Source: Microterricola viridarii (GTDB lineage Bacteria > Actinomycetota > Actinomycetes > Actinomycetales > Microbacteriaceae). Taken from it: a stretch of DNA of 64,000 bases. This document shows positions 1 through 9,364 of this stretch, piece by piece. The stretch covers positions 1-64,000 of the forward strand of contig NZ_LT629742.1 in the NCBI RefSeq assembly GCF_900104895.1, given 5' to 3'. Position numbers and translations under genes: made by a program. The notes below the pieces were generated by a model. That model saw only the letters and a list, made by a program, of their open reading frames with translations, was not told the DNA's origin and searched no databases. Position 1 is the first letter of the stretch. Each line of letters opens with the position of its first letter.

Positions 1-2
1 CC

Positions 3-452
3 GACCGCATCGGTCGTCGCCCGATCTACCTGGCCGGCATCGCCATCTGCGGCGTCGGAGCGCTGTTCTACTTCCCGATCCTCCAACTCAACCAGCCGCT
101 CAGCACCTGGTTGATCATCGTGGCCCTGCACGCGGTCGGAACCGGCATGATGTTCTCCATCCAGGGAGCATTCTTCGCCGAGATGTTCGGCACCCGCATG
201 CGCTACACCGGCCTCGGCGTCGTCTACCAGAGCTCCGCCCTGATCGGTGGCGCCCCGACCCCCGCGATCGCCGTCGCGCTGACCTCGGTCTTCCTCGGCT
301 CGTACTGGCCCGCCGTGATCTACCTGATCGCCGCCTGTGTGATCAGCGCGATCTGTGTGCTGCTGGCATCCGAGAACTCCAAGCTCGACCTCAGCGACAC
401 CTCGGCCATCGTCACGAACAACAGCGCGCGCAAGCTCGCGCGCAGCCGCTAG
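3..452 (+). CDS. MHS-family transporter, 3' end only (left-arm copy)
   Basis: This is the last ~150 codons of the transporter that is complete at 10851-12221, cut by the window start. It encodes the final membrane segments, including the stretch FAEMFGTRMRYTGLGV typical of metabolite:H+ symporters. The last codons differ from the other copy (KLARSR here, KLARAAR there) because of small indels just before the stop. The sulfatase copy follows after 43 bases, in the same order as in the right arm. Confidence 0.85.
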   Translation, partial: DRIGRRPIYLAGIAICGVGALFYFPILQLNQPLSTWLIIVALHAVGTGMMFSIQGAFFAEMFGTRMRYTGLGVVYQSSALIGGAPTPAIAVALTSVFLGSYWPAVIYLIAACVISAICVLLASENSKLDLSDTSAIVTNNSARKLARSR

Positions 453-495
453 GCAGCGGCAGAGCGACAAGCCAGCGGAAGGCAGGCAGATACCC

Positions 496-1936
496 ATGAC
501 CACCAACGACGCGCGCCCCAACATCGTGCTCATCATGACCGATCAGCAGCGCTTCGACTCGATCGCGGCCCTCGGCCACGACCACGTCGACACGCCGCAC
601 CTCGACCGCCTCGTGCGCGAGGGCACCGCATTCACCAACACCTACGTGGCCTCGCCCTCTGCGCACCGTCGCGGGCGAGCCTGTTCACGGGGCTGTACCC
701 GCACAGTTCCGGTGTCTTGCGGAATGACGACAAGTGGTCGCACTCCTGGGTGGAGCTGTTGGCGGCGGAGGGTACCGCTGCACCAGCGTGGGCAAGATGC
801 ACACCTACCCGTATGAGGCGTCGGTCGGATTCCACGAGCGGCACGTCATCGAGAACAAGGACCGTGCACACCCGAATCTGCCGTACTTCCTCGACCAGTG
901 GGACAAGGCCATCTGGATCCGGGGCCACGAGAAGCCCTCCCGCGTGACGTACCGCACGCGGGAGGACTACTCGGAGCGCCTCGGCGCATTCGAGTGGGAG
1001 CTGCCGGACGACCTGCACGCCGACAACTTCGTCGGCAACCTGGCCCGGCACTGGCTGGACACCTACCCGGACAAGAACGCGCCGTTCTTCCTGCAGATCG
1101 GGTTCCCCGGGCCACACCCGCCCTACGACCCCACCGCGAAGCACCTCGAGCCGTACCTGGGCCGGGCGATGCCGGAGGCCAAGCGCACCCAGGCCGACTT
1201 GGACTCGCAGCCCACGCCGCTCAAGGAGTTGCGCAAGCACCACCAGGCCAACGACCACGACGCGATCGTGCAGCTGGAGAACCCCACGGCCGAGCAGCTC
1301 GAGCGCCAGCGCCGGCACTACTTCGCCAACGTCTCGCTGATCGACGAGCAGGTCGGCGGCATCCTCGATGCCCTCGACGAGCGCGGCGTGCTCGAGAACA
1401 CCATCGTGGTCTTCACCTCCGACCACGGTGACGCCCTGAACGACCACGGCCACTCCCAGAAGTGGACGATGTACGAGCCGAGCGTGCACGTGCCCGGCAT
1501 CATCTGGGGCCCCGGCCGGGTGAAGGGCGACCAGCAGCTGAGCGGCCTGGTGTCGCTGATGGATGTCGCGCCGACGCTGCTGGAGCTGGCCGGCATCACC
1601 CCGCCGGTCTGGATGGAAGCCGAGTCGCTGCTGCCCGCGCTGCGCGGCGAGGAGTGGAGCGGGCGCCGCTACGTGTTCTCCGAGCACGCCCGCGACTTCA
1701 TCCTCACCGAGACGGCGCTCATGACGATGGTGCGCGACGAGCAGTTCAAGCTCGTCGAGTTCATCGACTACGACGAGGGCCAGCTCTTCGACCTCGCCGC
1801 CGACCCGCACGAGGAGACCAACCTGTGGAGCGAGCCGGAGCACGCCGAGGTGCGCACCCGCCTGGAGAAGGCGATCTCGCACTGGCGCGCCACCAGCTCG
1901 ATGCACACTGCAACGTGGGGCAAGGAATGGCGCTAG
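496..1936 (+). pseudogene. Sulfatase, left-arm copy, frameshifted
   Basis: This is the same gene as 9365-10807, but two single-base losses break the frame. One is near 655 (CCCTCTGCG against CCCTCCTGCG in the other arm) and one near 772 (GAGGGTACC against GAGGGGTACC). The first destroys the formylglycine motif CAPSR, so this copy as written could not encode an active enzyme. From about 775 to the stop the reading frame is intact and agrees with the right arm. Both lesions are homopolymer deletions, so they are more likely sequencing errors than mutations. The start ATG at 496 follows the weak ribosome site AGGCAG. Confidence 0.85.
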
Positions 1937-1968
1937 CCGGCCGCCCCAGCACCACCAGAGGAGACGAG

Positions 1969-3000
1969 ATGACCACCACACCCGTGCTGCCAGAGACGAT
2001 GCGCGTCTCGCAGCTGGACGCCGCGCACAGCGTGCGCCTGACCGAACGCCCCGTGCCGACGCCCGGCGCCAGCGAGGTGCTCGTGCGCGTCGCCGCCGTT
2101 GGCGTGTGCGGCAGCGACACCCACTACTACGAGCACGGACGGATCGGGCCCTTCGTGGTCACCGCCCCGCTCGTGCTCGGCCATGAGGCCTCGGGAACGA
2201 TCGTGGCCGTCGGCAGCGGGGTGGATGCGGCACGCATCGGATCCCGGGTGTCGATCGAGCCGCAGAAGCCGTGCCGCGCCTGCGAGCAGTGCAAGGCGGG
2301 CCGCTACAACCTCTGCGCCGCCATGGAGTTCTTCGCAACGCCGCCGATCGACGGCGCATTCGCCGAGTACGTGCTCATCGAGCAGGATTTCGCGCACGAC
2401 GTGCCCGACTCGATCAGCGACGCCTCCGCGGCGCTGGTCGAGCCGCTCTCCGTCGGAATCGCCGCCTGCCACAAAGCCGAGGTCACCGCGGGCTCGCGGG
2501 TGCTCATCGCCGGGGCCGGCCCGATCGGCGTCATCACCGCGCAGGTCGCCCGCGCATTCGGCGCGGTCGAGGTGCACATCAGCGATGTCTCCGAGCCGCG
2601 CCTGGCGTTCGCGCTGCAACACGGGGCCACCCATGCCCACCTCGCGGGGGCCCCGCTGGAGCACCTCGCGGTTGACGCCTTCATCGACGCCTCCGGAGCC
2701 GCACCGGCCATCCGGGCCGGTATCCCCGCCGTGCGCCCGGCCGGCCGCGTGATCCTCGTCGGCCTCGGCGCCGACAGCCTCGAGATGCCGGTCAACCTGA
2801 TCCAGAACAACGAGCTCTGGGTGACGGGCGTGTTCCGCTACGCGAACACCTGGCCGACGGCGATCGCACTGCTGGCCAACGGCAGCGTCAACCTCGACGC
2901 CCTCGTCACCGGCAGCTTCGGCCTCGACGAGGTCGAGGCGGCGCTGACCGCATCGAGGGACGGCGCCAGCATGAAGACGATCGTGACGCCCGCATCATGA
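1969..3000 (+). CDS. Zinc-dependent polyol/sugar dehydrogenase (left-arm copy)
   Basis: This encodes 343 residues and reads through without interruption, matching the copy at 8301-9332. It belongs to the medium-chain dehydrogenase family, close to sorbitol/xylitol and L-idonate dehydrogenases. Catalytic zinc ligands are Cys47, His72-Glu73 and probably Glu158. The structural zinc site is Cys102, Cys105, Cys108 and Cys116, and the NAD-binding loop GAGPIG lies at 182-187. The ATG at 1969 has a good ribosome site (AGAGGAGA). Its last codon overlaps the kinase start as ATGA, so translation is probably coupled. The substrate is unknown; context suggests the alcohol left after removal of a sulfate. 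Confidence 0.9.
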   Translation: MTTTPVLPETMRVSQLDAAHSVRLTERPVPTPGASEVLVRVAAVGVCGSDTHYYEHGRIGPFVVTAPLVLGHEASGTIVAVGSGVDAARIGSRVSIEPQKPCRACEQCKAGRYNLCAAMEFFATPPIDGAFAEYVLIEQDFAHDVPDSISDASAALVEPLSVGIAACHKAEVTAGSRVLIAGAGPIGVITAQVARAFGAVEVHISDVSEPRLAFALQHGATHAHLAGAPLEHLAVDAFIDASGAAPAIRAGIPAVRPAGRVILVGLGADSLEMPVNLIQNNELWVTGVFRYANTWPTAIALLANGSVNLDALVTGSFGLDEVEAALTASRDGASMKTIVTPAS

Positions 3001-3940
3001 GCGCCGGCGCAGCCGCGACGGCGACGTCCGTCGCCGTCGTCGGCGAGGCGCTCATCGATGTGATCCACCGCGCGGGCGGCGTCGAGGAGCACACGGGTGG
3101 CGGGCCGCTCAACATCGCCGTCGGCCTGGCGCGGCTGGGCGTCCCCAGTGCCCTCATCAGCGCCGTCGGTGACGACGAGCACGGCGAGCGCATCCGCGGC
3201 TACCTGGCCGAGAACGGCGTGACCCTGCACAACGCCGATGTGCAGGGAGCGGCGACGAGCACCGCGATCGCCCAGGTCAGCGCGACGGGCGATGCGAGCT
3301 ACGAGTTCGCCGTCAACTGGGCCGTGGAACCGGGCGGGGTTGCGCTCGACGCCCCCGTGCAGCACGTGCACGTCGGTTCGCTCGGTGCCGTGCTGGCGCC
3401 GGGCGCCGACGCGGTCTTCGCGTGGGCGCAGGGCCTGCGCGCGAGCGCCAGCGTGAGCTTCGACCCGAACTGCCGCCCCTGCTCGGCATCACGCCGGCCG
3501 AGGCGCGCGTCGCGGCCGAGCGCTTCGTGCGGAGCAGCGACATCGTGAAGGCCAGCGAGGAGGACCTCGGCTGGCTCTACCCCGGGCAGAGCCCGGTGGA
3601 GTCGGCACGGCGGTGGGCCGAGATGGGGCCGGAACTCGTGGTCGTGACCCGGGGCGGCGACGGATCCGTCGCGCTGACGCCGGGCGGCGCCGAGGCCATC
3701 GTGGTGGATGCCGTGCGCAGCCTCGGCCTGGTCGACACCGTCGGGGCCGGCGACTCGTACATGGCGGCGCTCGTCGCCGCGATCGACGACGCGGCGGCCA
3801 TCGGGCCGGAGCGGCGCGGCCGCCTCGACGAGGAGACGCTGCGCTCGGTGCTGCGCTACGCGAGCGCGGCCGCGGCGATCACCTGCTCGCGGGCCGGGGC
3901 CAACCCGCCCACCCGCACAGAGGTCGCCCGCCTGCTCTGA
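2997..3940 (+). pseudogene. PfkB-family sugar kinase, left-arm copy, one frameshift
   Basis: If one C is restored near 3478 this encodes a ribokinase-fold kinase of about 314 residues. The N-terminal half has the sugar-binding stretch GGGPLNIAVGLARLG and ends in DPNCRP. The second half resumes in another frame as LLGITPAEARVAAERF and carries the catalytic motif DTVGAGDSY. The break lies in a run of four C where five are needed. The other arm shows the same four-C run, so this is either a real frameshift or a systematic homopolymer error. The gene is translationally coupled to the dehydrogenase and would phosphorylate its product. Confidence 0.85.
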
Positions 3941-3978
3941 CGCGCCGGCGCTTGAGCGCCCAGCCGGAGCCTCCGTGT

Positions 3979-4012
3979 GACACGCCGTGCCCCGCCCGGG
4001 GCACGGCGTGTC
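3979..4012. terminator. Bidirectional hairpin terminator (left arm)
   Basis: A perfect 15-bp stem (3979-3993 with 3998-4012) closes a GCCC loop between the convergent kinase and hrpA genes. TTTC follows on the plus strand. The same hairpin is at 7291-7325, with one extra base in its loop. Confidence 0.8.
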
Positions 4013-4040
4013 TGCGTTTCCACCGGCGGGCCGCACTCCC

Positions 4041-4075
4041 GTTGGCTCGAGGAGGCGCCAGCGACCGAAACCAAC
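4041..4075 (-). repeat. Dispersed hairpin repeat, copy 1
   Basis: The ends are GTTGGCTCGAGG and CGACCGAAACCAAC, a reverse-orientation member of the ~33-bp repeat also seen at 14348, 23688, 40025, 59304 and 63305. It lies between the convergent kinase and hrpA genes. The mirrored copy is at 7228. Confidence 0.75.
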
Positions 4076-4090
4076 CGGCCCGGGTCGCAG

Positions 4091-5646
4091 TTATCCCGCG
4101 AGCACCTTGTTGATGCGCTGCAGGGAGACGCTCTCCGCGGTGCGCAGCTCCTGCGCGAACAGGCTGATGCGCAACTCCTCCAACATCCAGCGGGCCTTCA
4201 CGAGGTTCGCCGGCGCGTGCGGCGCCAGCGGGATCGTGCCGCCGGCATTGCGGAACGCGGTCTGCGCGGCCTCGATCTCGGTGAGCCCGACCCGGTCGCG
4301 ACCCGGGTTCGCCACGAGCTTCTCAACGCGCACGCTGATGCCGCCGAGGTAGCGCGGCAGGTGCCGCAGCCGCTCCAGCCCGGTCTGCGAGACGAAGCCG
4401 GGGTAGACCAGCCCATCCAGCTGCTGCCGGGCATCCGCCAGCGCCGACATGATCGTGATGCTGCTCGCCGCCTTGAGTGCCTTGTCGGCCTTGCGTGCAG
4501 CGGTGAGGGCGCTGGTCACCATCTTCACCGTCTCGAACATGGTGTCCATCACCACGGACGACACCCGGTCGCGCACCGTCTCGAACTCGGCCTTGCTGAA
4601 CACGAGCCCGTCCGGCTTCACCCGGAACAGCACATCGTCGACGCAGGCGGCCAGGCAGTCATCGAAGAGCGCCTGGGTGGTGCGGTACGGGCTGGCCGCC
4701 AGCGTGAGCTTCTCGTTGCCGGTCAGGTGCTTCTGCACGTAGCTCGACGGCGACGGCACGGCCAGCAGAAGCAGGCGCCGGATGCCGCCGGGCATCGCCC
4801 GCGCCTGCTCCTCTGCGGTCGTCAGCAGTCGCAGCGCGACGCTCTGGCCCTCGTCGACCAGCGCCGGGTAGGCGCGGATCGTGTTGCCGCCCTGCTGCAG
4901 GTCGACGAAGCGGGGGATCTCGGTGCCCTGCTGGTCCGGTCCGTTGCCCGGAATGCTCGGCAGCCCGGTGGGGAAGGTTGTGAGGCCGCTGCGCTCGACG
5001 AACGCGGAGGCCGCCGGGGCTCCGGGGCCGCCGGGCCGACCAGGGCGCCCGCCGCGCGGCTGCACGCTGAAGTCGCCGGTCTGGGGGTCGTCGGAGCCCG
5101 GCCGCCCGCCGCGTCGGCCACGGCCGCCGGCATCCGGGTCGGCGAAGCTGCTCGCCACGGCGTCGCGGGCCCGCTCGCTGAGCCGGCCCTGCAGTGCGCG
5201 CAGGTCCTTGTCGCTGTCGATCTCGCGGCCCTTCCCGTCGACGACGCGGAAGGTGACCCGCAGGTGCGGCGGCACCCGGTCCAGGTCGAAGTCTGCGCCG
5301 GTGACGGGGATGTGGACGAGCTTCTTGATCACGGCGGCGATGGCCTCGGTGAACGGCGTCACGGTGACGGGGGCGGTGCTGCGCGAGCCGGCCGCGCCGC
5401 CCTCCGGGCGCTCCGGCAGCTCGGCGGCGATCTTGGCCGCCCAGTCGGCCGCCGGACGACGTTGCGCCGGATCACCTTGGGCAGGCTCTTCAGCAGCGCG
5501 GTGATGAGCTCGCCGCGCAGGCCGTCCACCTGCCAGTCGAAGCCCTCCGGCCGCAGCCGGGCCAGCAGGGTCAGCGGCACGACGAGCTCACGCCGTCGTC
5601 GACCGCGCCCGGCTCGAACTTGTAGCGCAGTACGCCGCCGAGCTGG
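4091..5646 (-). pseudogene. hrpA: ATP-dependent RNA helicase HrpA, C-terminal part (left arm)
   Basis: This is the C-terminal ~500 residues of an HrpA-type DEAH helicase, the region carrying DUF3418. Recognisable pieces are FDWQVDGLRGELITALL, LPKVIRRNVV and a conserved tail ending VSLQRINKVLAG. Full-length HrpA is about 1300 residues; the DEAH helicase domains are missing because the inverted-repeat centre cuts the gene. The last 423 residues (4091-5362) are intact here. Upstream, one-base losses near 5585 and 5455 shift the frame. The region at about residues 60-110 of the intact piece is rich in Gly, Arg and Pro (GGRGRRGGRPG). HrpA proteins act in mRNA processing and ribosome rescue. Confidence 0.85.
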
Positions 5647-5647
5647 C

Positions 5648-7212
5648 GCCAGGACGACCAGGTCTTCACGCTGCGCTACAAGTTCGAGCCGGGCGCGGTC
5701 GACGACGGCGTGAGCGTCGTCGTGCCGCTGACCCTGCTGGCCCGGCTGCGGCCGGAGGGCTTCGACTGGCAGGTGGACGGCCTGCGCGGCGAGCTCATCA
5801 CCGCGCTGCTGAAGAGCCTGCCCAAGGTGATCCGGCGCAACGTCGTCCCGGCGGCCGACTGGGCGGCCAAGATCGCCGCCGAGCTGCCGGAGCGCCCGGA
5901 GGGCGGCGCGGCCGGCTCGCGCAGCACCGCCCCGTCACCGTGACGCCGTTCACCGAGGCCATCGCCGCCGTGATCAAGAAGCTCGTCCACATCCCCGTCA
6001 CCGGCGCAGACTTCGACCTGGACCGGGTGCCGCCGCACCTGCGGGTCACCTTCCGCGTCGTCGACGGGAAGGGCCGCGAGATCGACAGCGACAAGGACCT
6101 GCGCGCACTGCAGGGCCGGCTCAGCGAGCGGGCCCGCGACGCCGTGGCGAGCAGCTTCGCCGACCCGGATGCCGGCGGCCGTGGCCGACGCGGCGGGCGG
6201 CCGGGCTCCGACGACCCCCAGACCGGCGACTTCAGCGTGCAGCCGCGCGGCGGGCGCCCTGGTCGGCCCGGCGGCCCCGGAGCCCCGGCGGCCTCCGCGT
6301 TCGTCGAGCGCAGCGGCCTCACAACCTTCCCCACCGGGCTGCCGAGCATTCCGGGCAACGGACCGGACCAGCAGGGCACCGAGATCCCCCGCTTCGTCGA
6401 CCTGCAGCAGGGCGGCAACACGATCCGCGCCTACCCGGCGCTGGTCGACGAGGGCCAGAGCGTCGCGCTGCGACTGCTGACGACCGCAGAGGAGCAGGCG
6501 CGCGGCGATGCCCGGCGGCATCCGGCGCCTGCTTCTGCTGGCCGTGCCGTCGCCGTCGAGCTACGTGCAGAAGCACCTGACCGGCAAACGAGAAGCTCAC
6601 GCTGGCGGCCAGCCCGTACCGCACACCCAGGCGCTCTTCGATGACTGCCTGGCCGCCTGCGTCGACGATGTGCTGTTCCGGGTGAAGCCGGACGGGCTCG
6701 TGTTCAGCAAGGCCGAGTTCGAGACGGTGCGCGACCGGGTGTCGTCCGTGGTGATGGACACCATGTTCGAGACGGTGAAGATGGTGACCAGCGCCCTCAC
6801 CGCTGCACGCAAGGCCGACAAGGCACTCAAGGCGGCGAGCAGCATCACGATCATGTCGGCGCTGGCGGATGCCCGGCAGCAGCTGGATGGGCTGGTCTAC
6901 CCCGGCTTCGTCTCGCAGACCGGGCTGGAGCGGCTGCGGCACCTGCCGCGCTACCTCGGCGGCATCAGCGTGCGCGTTGAGAAGCTCGTGGCGAACCCGG
7001 GTCGCGACCGGGTCGGGCTCACCGAGATCGAGGCCGCGCAGACCGCGTTCCGCAATGCCGGCGGCACGATCCCGCTGGCGCCGCACGCGCCGGCGAACCT
7101 CGTGAAGGCCCGCTGGATGTTGGAGGAGTTGCGCATCAGCCTGTTCGCGCAGGAGCTGCGCACCGCGGAGAGCGTCTCCCTGCAGCGCATCAACAAGGTG
7201 CTCGCGGGATAA
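5648..7212 (+). pseudogene. hrpA: ATP-dependent RNA helicase HrpA, C-terminal part (right arm)
   Basis: This is the mirror copy of 4091-5646, also lacking the helicase domains. Near the centre it reads PSWRQDDQVFTLRYKFEPGA, which fits the natural HrpA sequence better than the left-arm reading, so the true gene probably continues from this side. Frame breaks are seen near 5935 (one C missing), 6504 (extra base), 6588 (extra A) and 6622 (C missing). The last two compensate each other. From 6630 to the stop it agrees with the left copy. Combining both arms gives one intact reading frame for the C-terminal domain. Confidence 0.8.
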
Positions 7213-7227
7213 CTGCGACCCGGGCCG

Positions 7228-7262
7228 GTTGGTTTCGGTCGCTGGCGCCTCCTCGAGCCAAC
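7228..7262 (+). repeat. Dispersed hairpin repeat, mirror of copy 1
   Basis: This is the reverse complement of 4041-4075, part of the inverted repeat. It lies between hrpA and the kinase and is not an independent insertion. Confidence 0.75.
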
Positions 7263-7290
7263 GGGAGTGCGGCCCGCCGGTGGAAACGCA

Positions 7291-7325
7291 GACACGCCGT
7301 GCCCCGGGCGGGGGCACGGCGTGTC
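7291..7325. terminator. Bidirectional hairpin terminator (right arm)
   Basis: This is the mirror of 3979-4012: a 15-bp stem (7291-7305 with 7311-7325) with a five-base loop. It would end both hrpA and kinase transcripts. Confidence 0.8.
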
Positions 7326-7362
7326 ACACGGAGGCTCCGGCTGGCGCTCAAGCGCCGGCGCG

Positions 7363-8304
7363 TCAGAGCAGGCGGGCGACCTCTGTGCGGGTGGGCGGGT
7401 TGGCCCCGGCCCGCGAGCAGGTGATCGCCGCGGCCGCGCTCGCGTAGCGCAGCACCGAGCGCAGCGTCTCCTCGTCGAGGCGGCCGCGCCGCTCCGGCCC
7501 GATGGCCGCCGCGTCGTCGATCGCGGCGACGAGCGCCGCCATGTACGAGTCGCCGCCCCGACGGTGTCGACCAGGCCGAGGCTGCGCACGGCATCCACCA
7601 CGATGGCCTCGGCGCCGCCCGGCGTCAGCGCGACGGATCCGTCGCCGCCCCGGTCACGACCACGAGTTCCGGCCCCATCTCGGCCCACCGCCGTGCCGAC
7701 TCCACCGGGCTCTGCCCGGGGTAGAGCCAGCCGAGGTCCTCCTCGCTGGCCTTCACGATGTCGCTGCTCCGCACGAAGCGCTCGGCCGCGACGCGCGCCT
7801 CGGCCGGCGTGATGCCGAGCAGGGGCGGCAGTTCGGGTCGAAGCTCACGCTGGCGCTCGCGCGCAGGCCCTGCGCCCACGCGAAGACCGCGTCGGCGCCC
7901 GGCGCCAGCACGGCACCGAGCGAACCGACGTGCACGTGCTGCACGGGGGCGTCGAGCGCAACCCCGCCCGGTTCCACGGCCCAGTTGACGGCGAACTCGT
8001 AGCTCGCATCGCCCGTCGCGCTGACCTGGGCGATCGCGGTGCTCGTCGCCGCTCCCTGCACATCGGCGTTGTGCAGGGTCACGCCGTTCTCGGCCAGGTA
8101 GCCGCGGATGCGCTCGCCGTGCTCGTCGTCACCGACGGCGCTGATGAGGGCACTGGGGACGCCCAGCCGCGCCAGGCCGACGGCGATGTTGAGCGGCCCG
8201 CCACCCGTGTGCTCCTCGACGCCGCCCGCGCGGTGGATCACATCGATGAGCGCCTCGCCGACGACGGCGACGGACGTCGCCGTCGCGGCTGCGCCGGCGC
8301 TCAT
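7363..8304 (-). pseudogene. PfkB-family sugar kinase, right-arm copy, frameshifted
   Basis: This is the same gene as 2997-3940, with three bases missing from the expected reading frame. One loss is the shared four-C run near 7822. The other two are specific to this arm, near 7653 (GACCGGGG against GACCCGGGG) and 7558 (GGGGCGGCG against GGGGCCGGCG). Intact pieces still show the ribokinase N-terminal sugar-binding region and most of the DTVGAGD anion-hole region. The start ATG at 8304 overlaps the dehydrogenase stop. The left copy is the better guide to the true protein. Confidence 0.85.
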
Positions 8305-9332
8305 GATGCGGGCGTCACGATCGTCTTCATGCTGGCGCCGTCCCTCGATGCGGTCAGCGCCGCCTCGACCTCGTCGAGGCCGAAGCTGCCGGTGACGAGG
8401 GCGTCGAGGTTGACGCTGCCGTTGGCCAGCAGTGCGATCGCCGTCGGCCAGGTGTTCGCGTAGCGGAACACGCCCGTCACCCAGAGCTCGTTGTTCTGGA
8501 TCAGGTTGACCGGCATCTCGAGGCTGTCGGCGCCGAGGCCGACGAGGATCACGCGGCCGGCCGGGCGCACGGCGGGGATACCGGCCCGGATGGCCGGTGC
8601 GGCTCCGGAGGCGTCGATGAAGGCGTCAACCGCGAGGTGCTCCAGCGGGGCCCCCGCGAGGTGGGCATGGGTGGCCCCGTGTTGCAGCGCGAACGCCAGG
8701 CGCGGCTCGGAGACATCGCTGATGTGCACCTCGACCGCGCCGAATGCGCGGGCGACCTGCGCGGTGATGACGCCGATCGGGCCGGCCCCGGCGATGAGCA
8801 CCCGCGAGCCCGCGGTGACCTCGGCTTTGTGGCAGGCGGCGATTCCGACGGAGAGCGGCTCGACCAGCGCCGCGGAGGCGTCGCTGATCGAGTCGGGCAC
8901 GTCGTGCGCGAAATCCTGCTCGATGAGCACGTACTCGGCGAATGCGCCGTCGATCGGCGGCGTTGCGAAGAACTCCATGGCGGCGCAGAGGTTGTAGCGG
9001 CCCGCCTTGCACTGCTCGCAGGCGCGGCACGGCTTCTGCGGCTCGATCGACACCCGGGATCCGATGCGTGCCGCATCCACCCCGCTGCCGACGGCCACGA
9101 TCGTTCCCGAGGCCTCATGGCCGAGCACGAGCGGGGCGGTGACCACGAAGGGCCCGATCCGTCCGTGCTCGTAGTAGTGGGTGTCGCTGCCGCACACGCC
9201 AACGGCGGCGACGCGCACGAGCACCTCGCTGGCGCCGGGCGTCGGCACGGGGCGTTCGGTCAGGCGCACGCTGTGCGCGGCGTCCAGCTGCGAGACGCGC
9301 ATCGTCTCTGGCAGCACGGGTGTGGTGGTCAT
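8301..9332 (-). CDS. Zinc-dependent polyol/sugar dehydrogenase (right-arm copy)
   Basis: This is a 343-residue medium-chain alcohol dehydrogenase with the same protein as 1969-3000. The catalytic zinc site is Cys47/His72/Glu73, the structural zinc site is the four-Cys cluster at 102-116, and GAGPIG at 182-187 binds the nucleotide. It is the third gene of a minus-strand operon after the transporter and sulfatase, and overlaps the following kinase by four bases. The ribosome site AGAGGAG lies just before the ATG. I infer oxidation of a secondary alcohol on a sugar or polyol; the actual substrate is not visible in the sequence. Confidence 0.92.
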   Translation of the reverse strand: MTTTPVLPETMRVSQLDAAHSVRLTERPVPTPGASEVLVRVAAVGVCGSDTHYYEHGRIGPFVVTAPLVLGHEASGTIVAVGSGVDAARIGSRVSIEPQKPCRACEQCKAGRYNLCAAMEFFATPPIDGAFAEYVLIEQDFAHDVPDSISDASAALVEPLSVGIAACHKAEVTAGSRVLIAGAGPIGVITAQVARAFGAVEVHISDVSEPRLAFALQHGATHAHLAGAPLEHLAVDAFIDASGAAPAIRAGIPAVRPAGRVILVGLGADSLEMPVNLIQNNELWVTGVFRYANTWPTAIALLANGSVNLDALVTGSFGLDEVEAALTASRDGASMKTIVTPAS

Positions 9333-9364
9333 CTCGTCTCCTCTGGTGGTGCTGGGGCGGCCGG

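Noticed and set aside
632-1981. Long open frames on the strand opposite the sulfatase and dehydrogenase
   Set aside because: They are G+C-driven shadows. The translated sequence is rich in Arg, Val and His repeats without any domain, and the other strand encodes clear enzymes.
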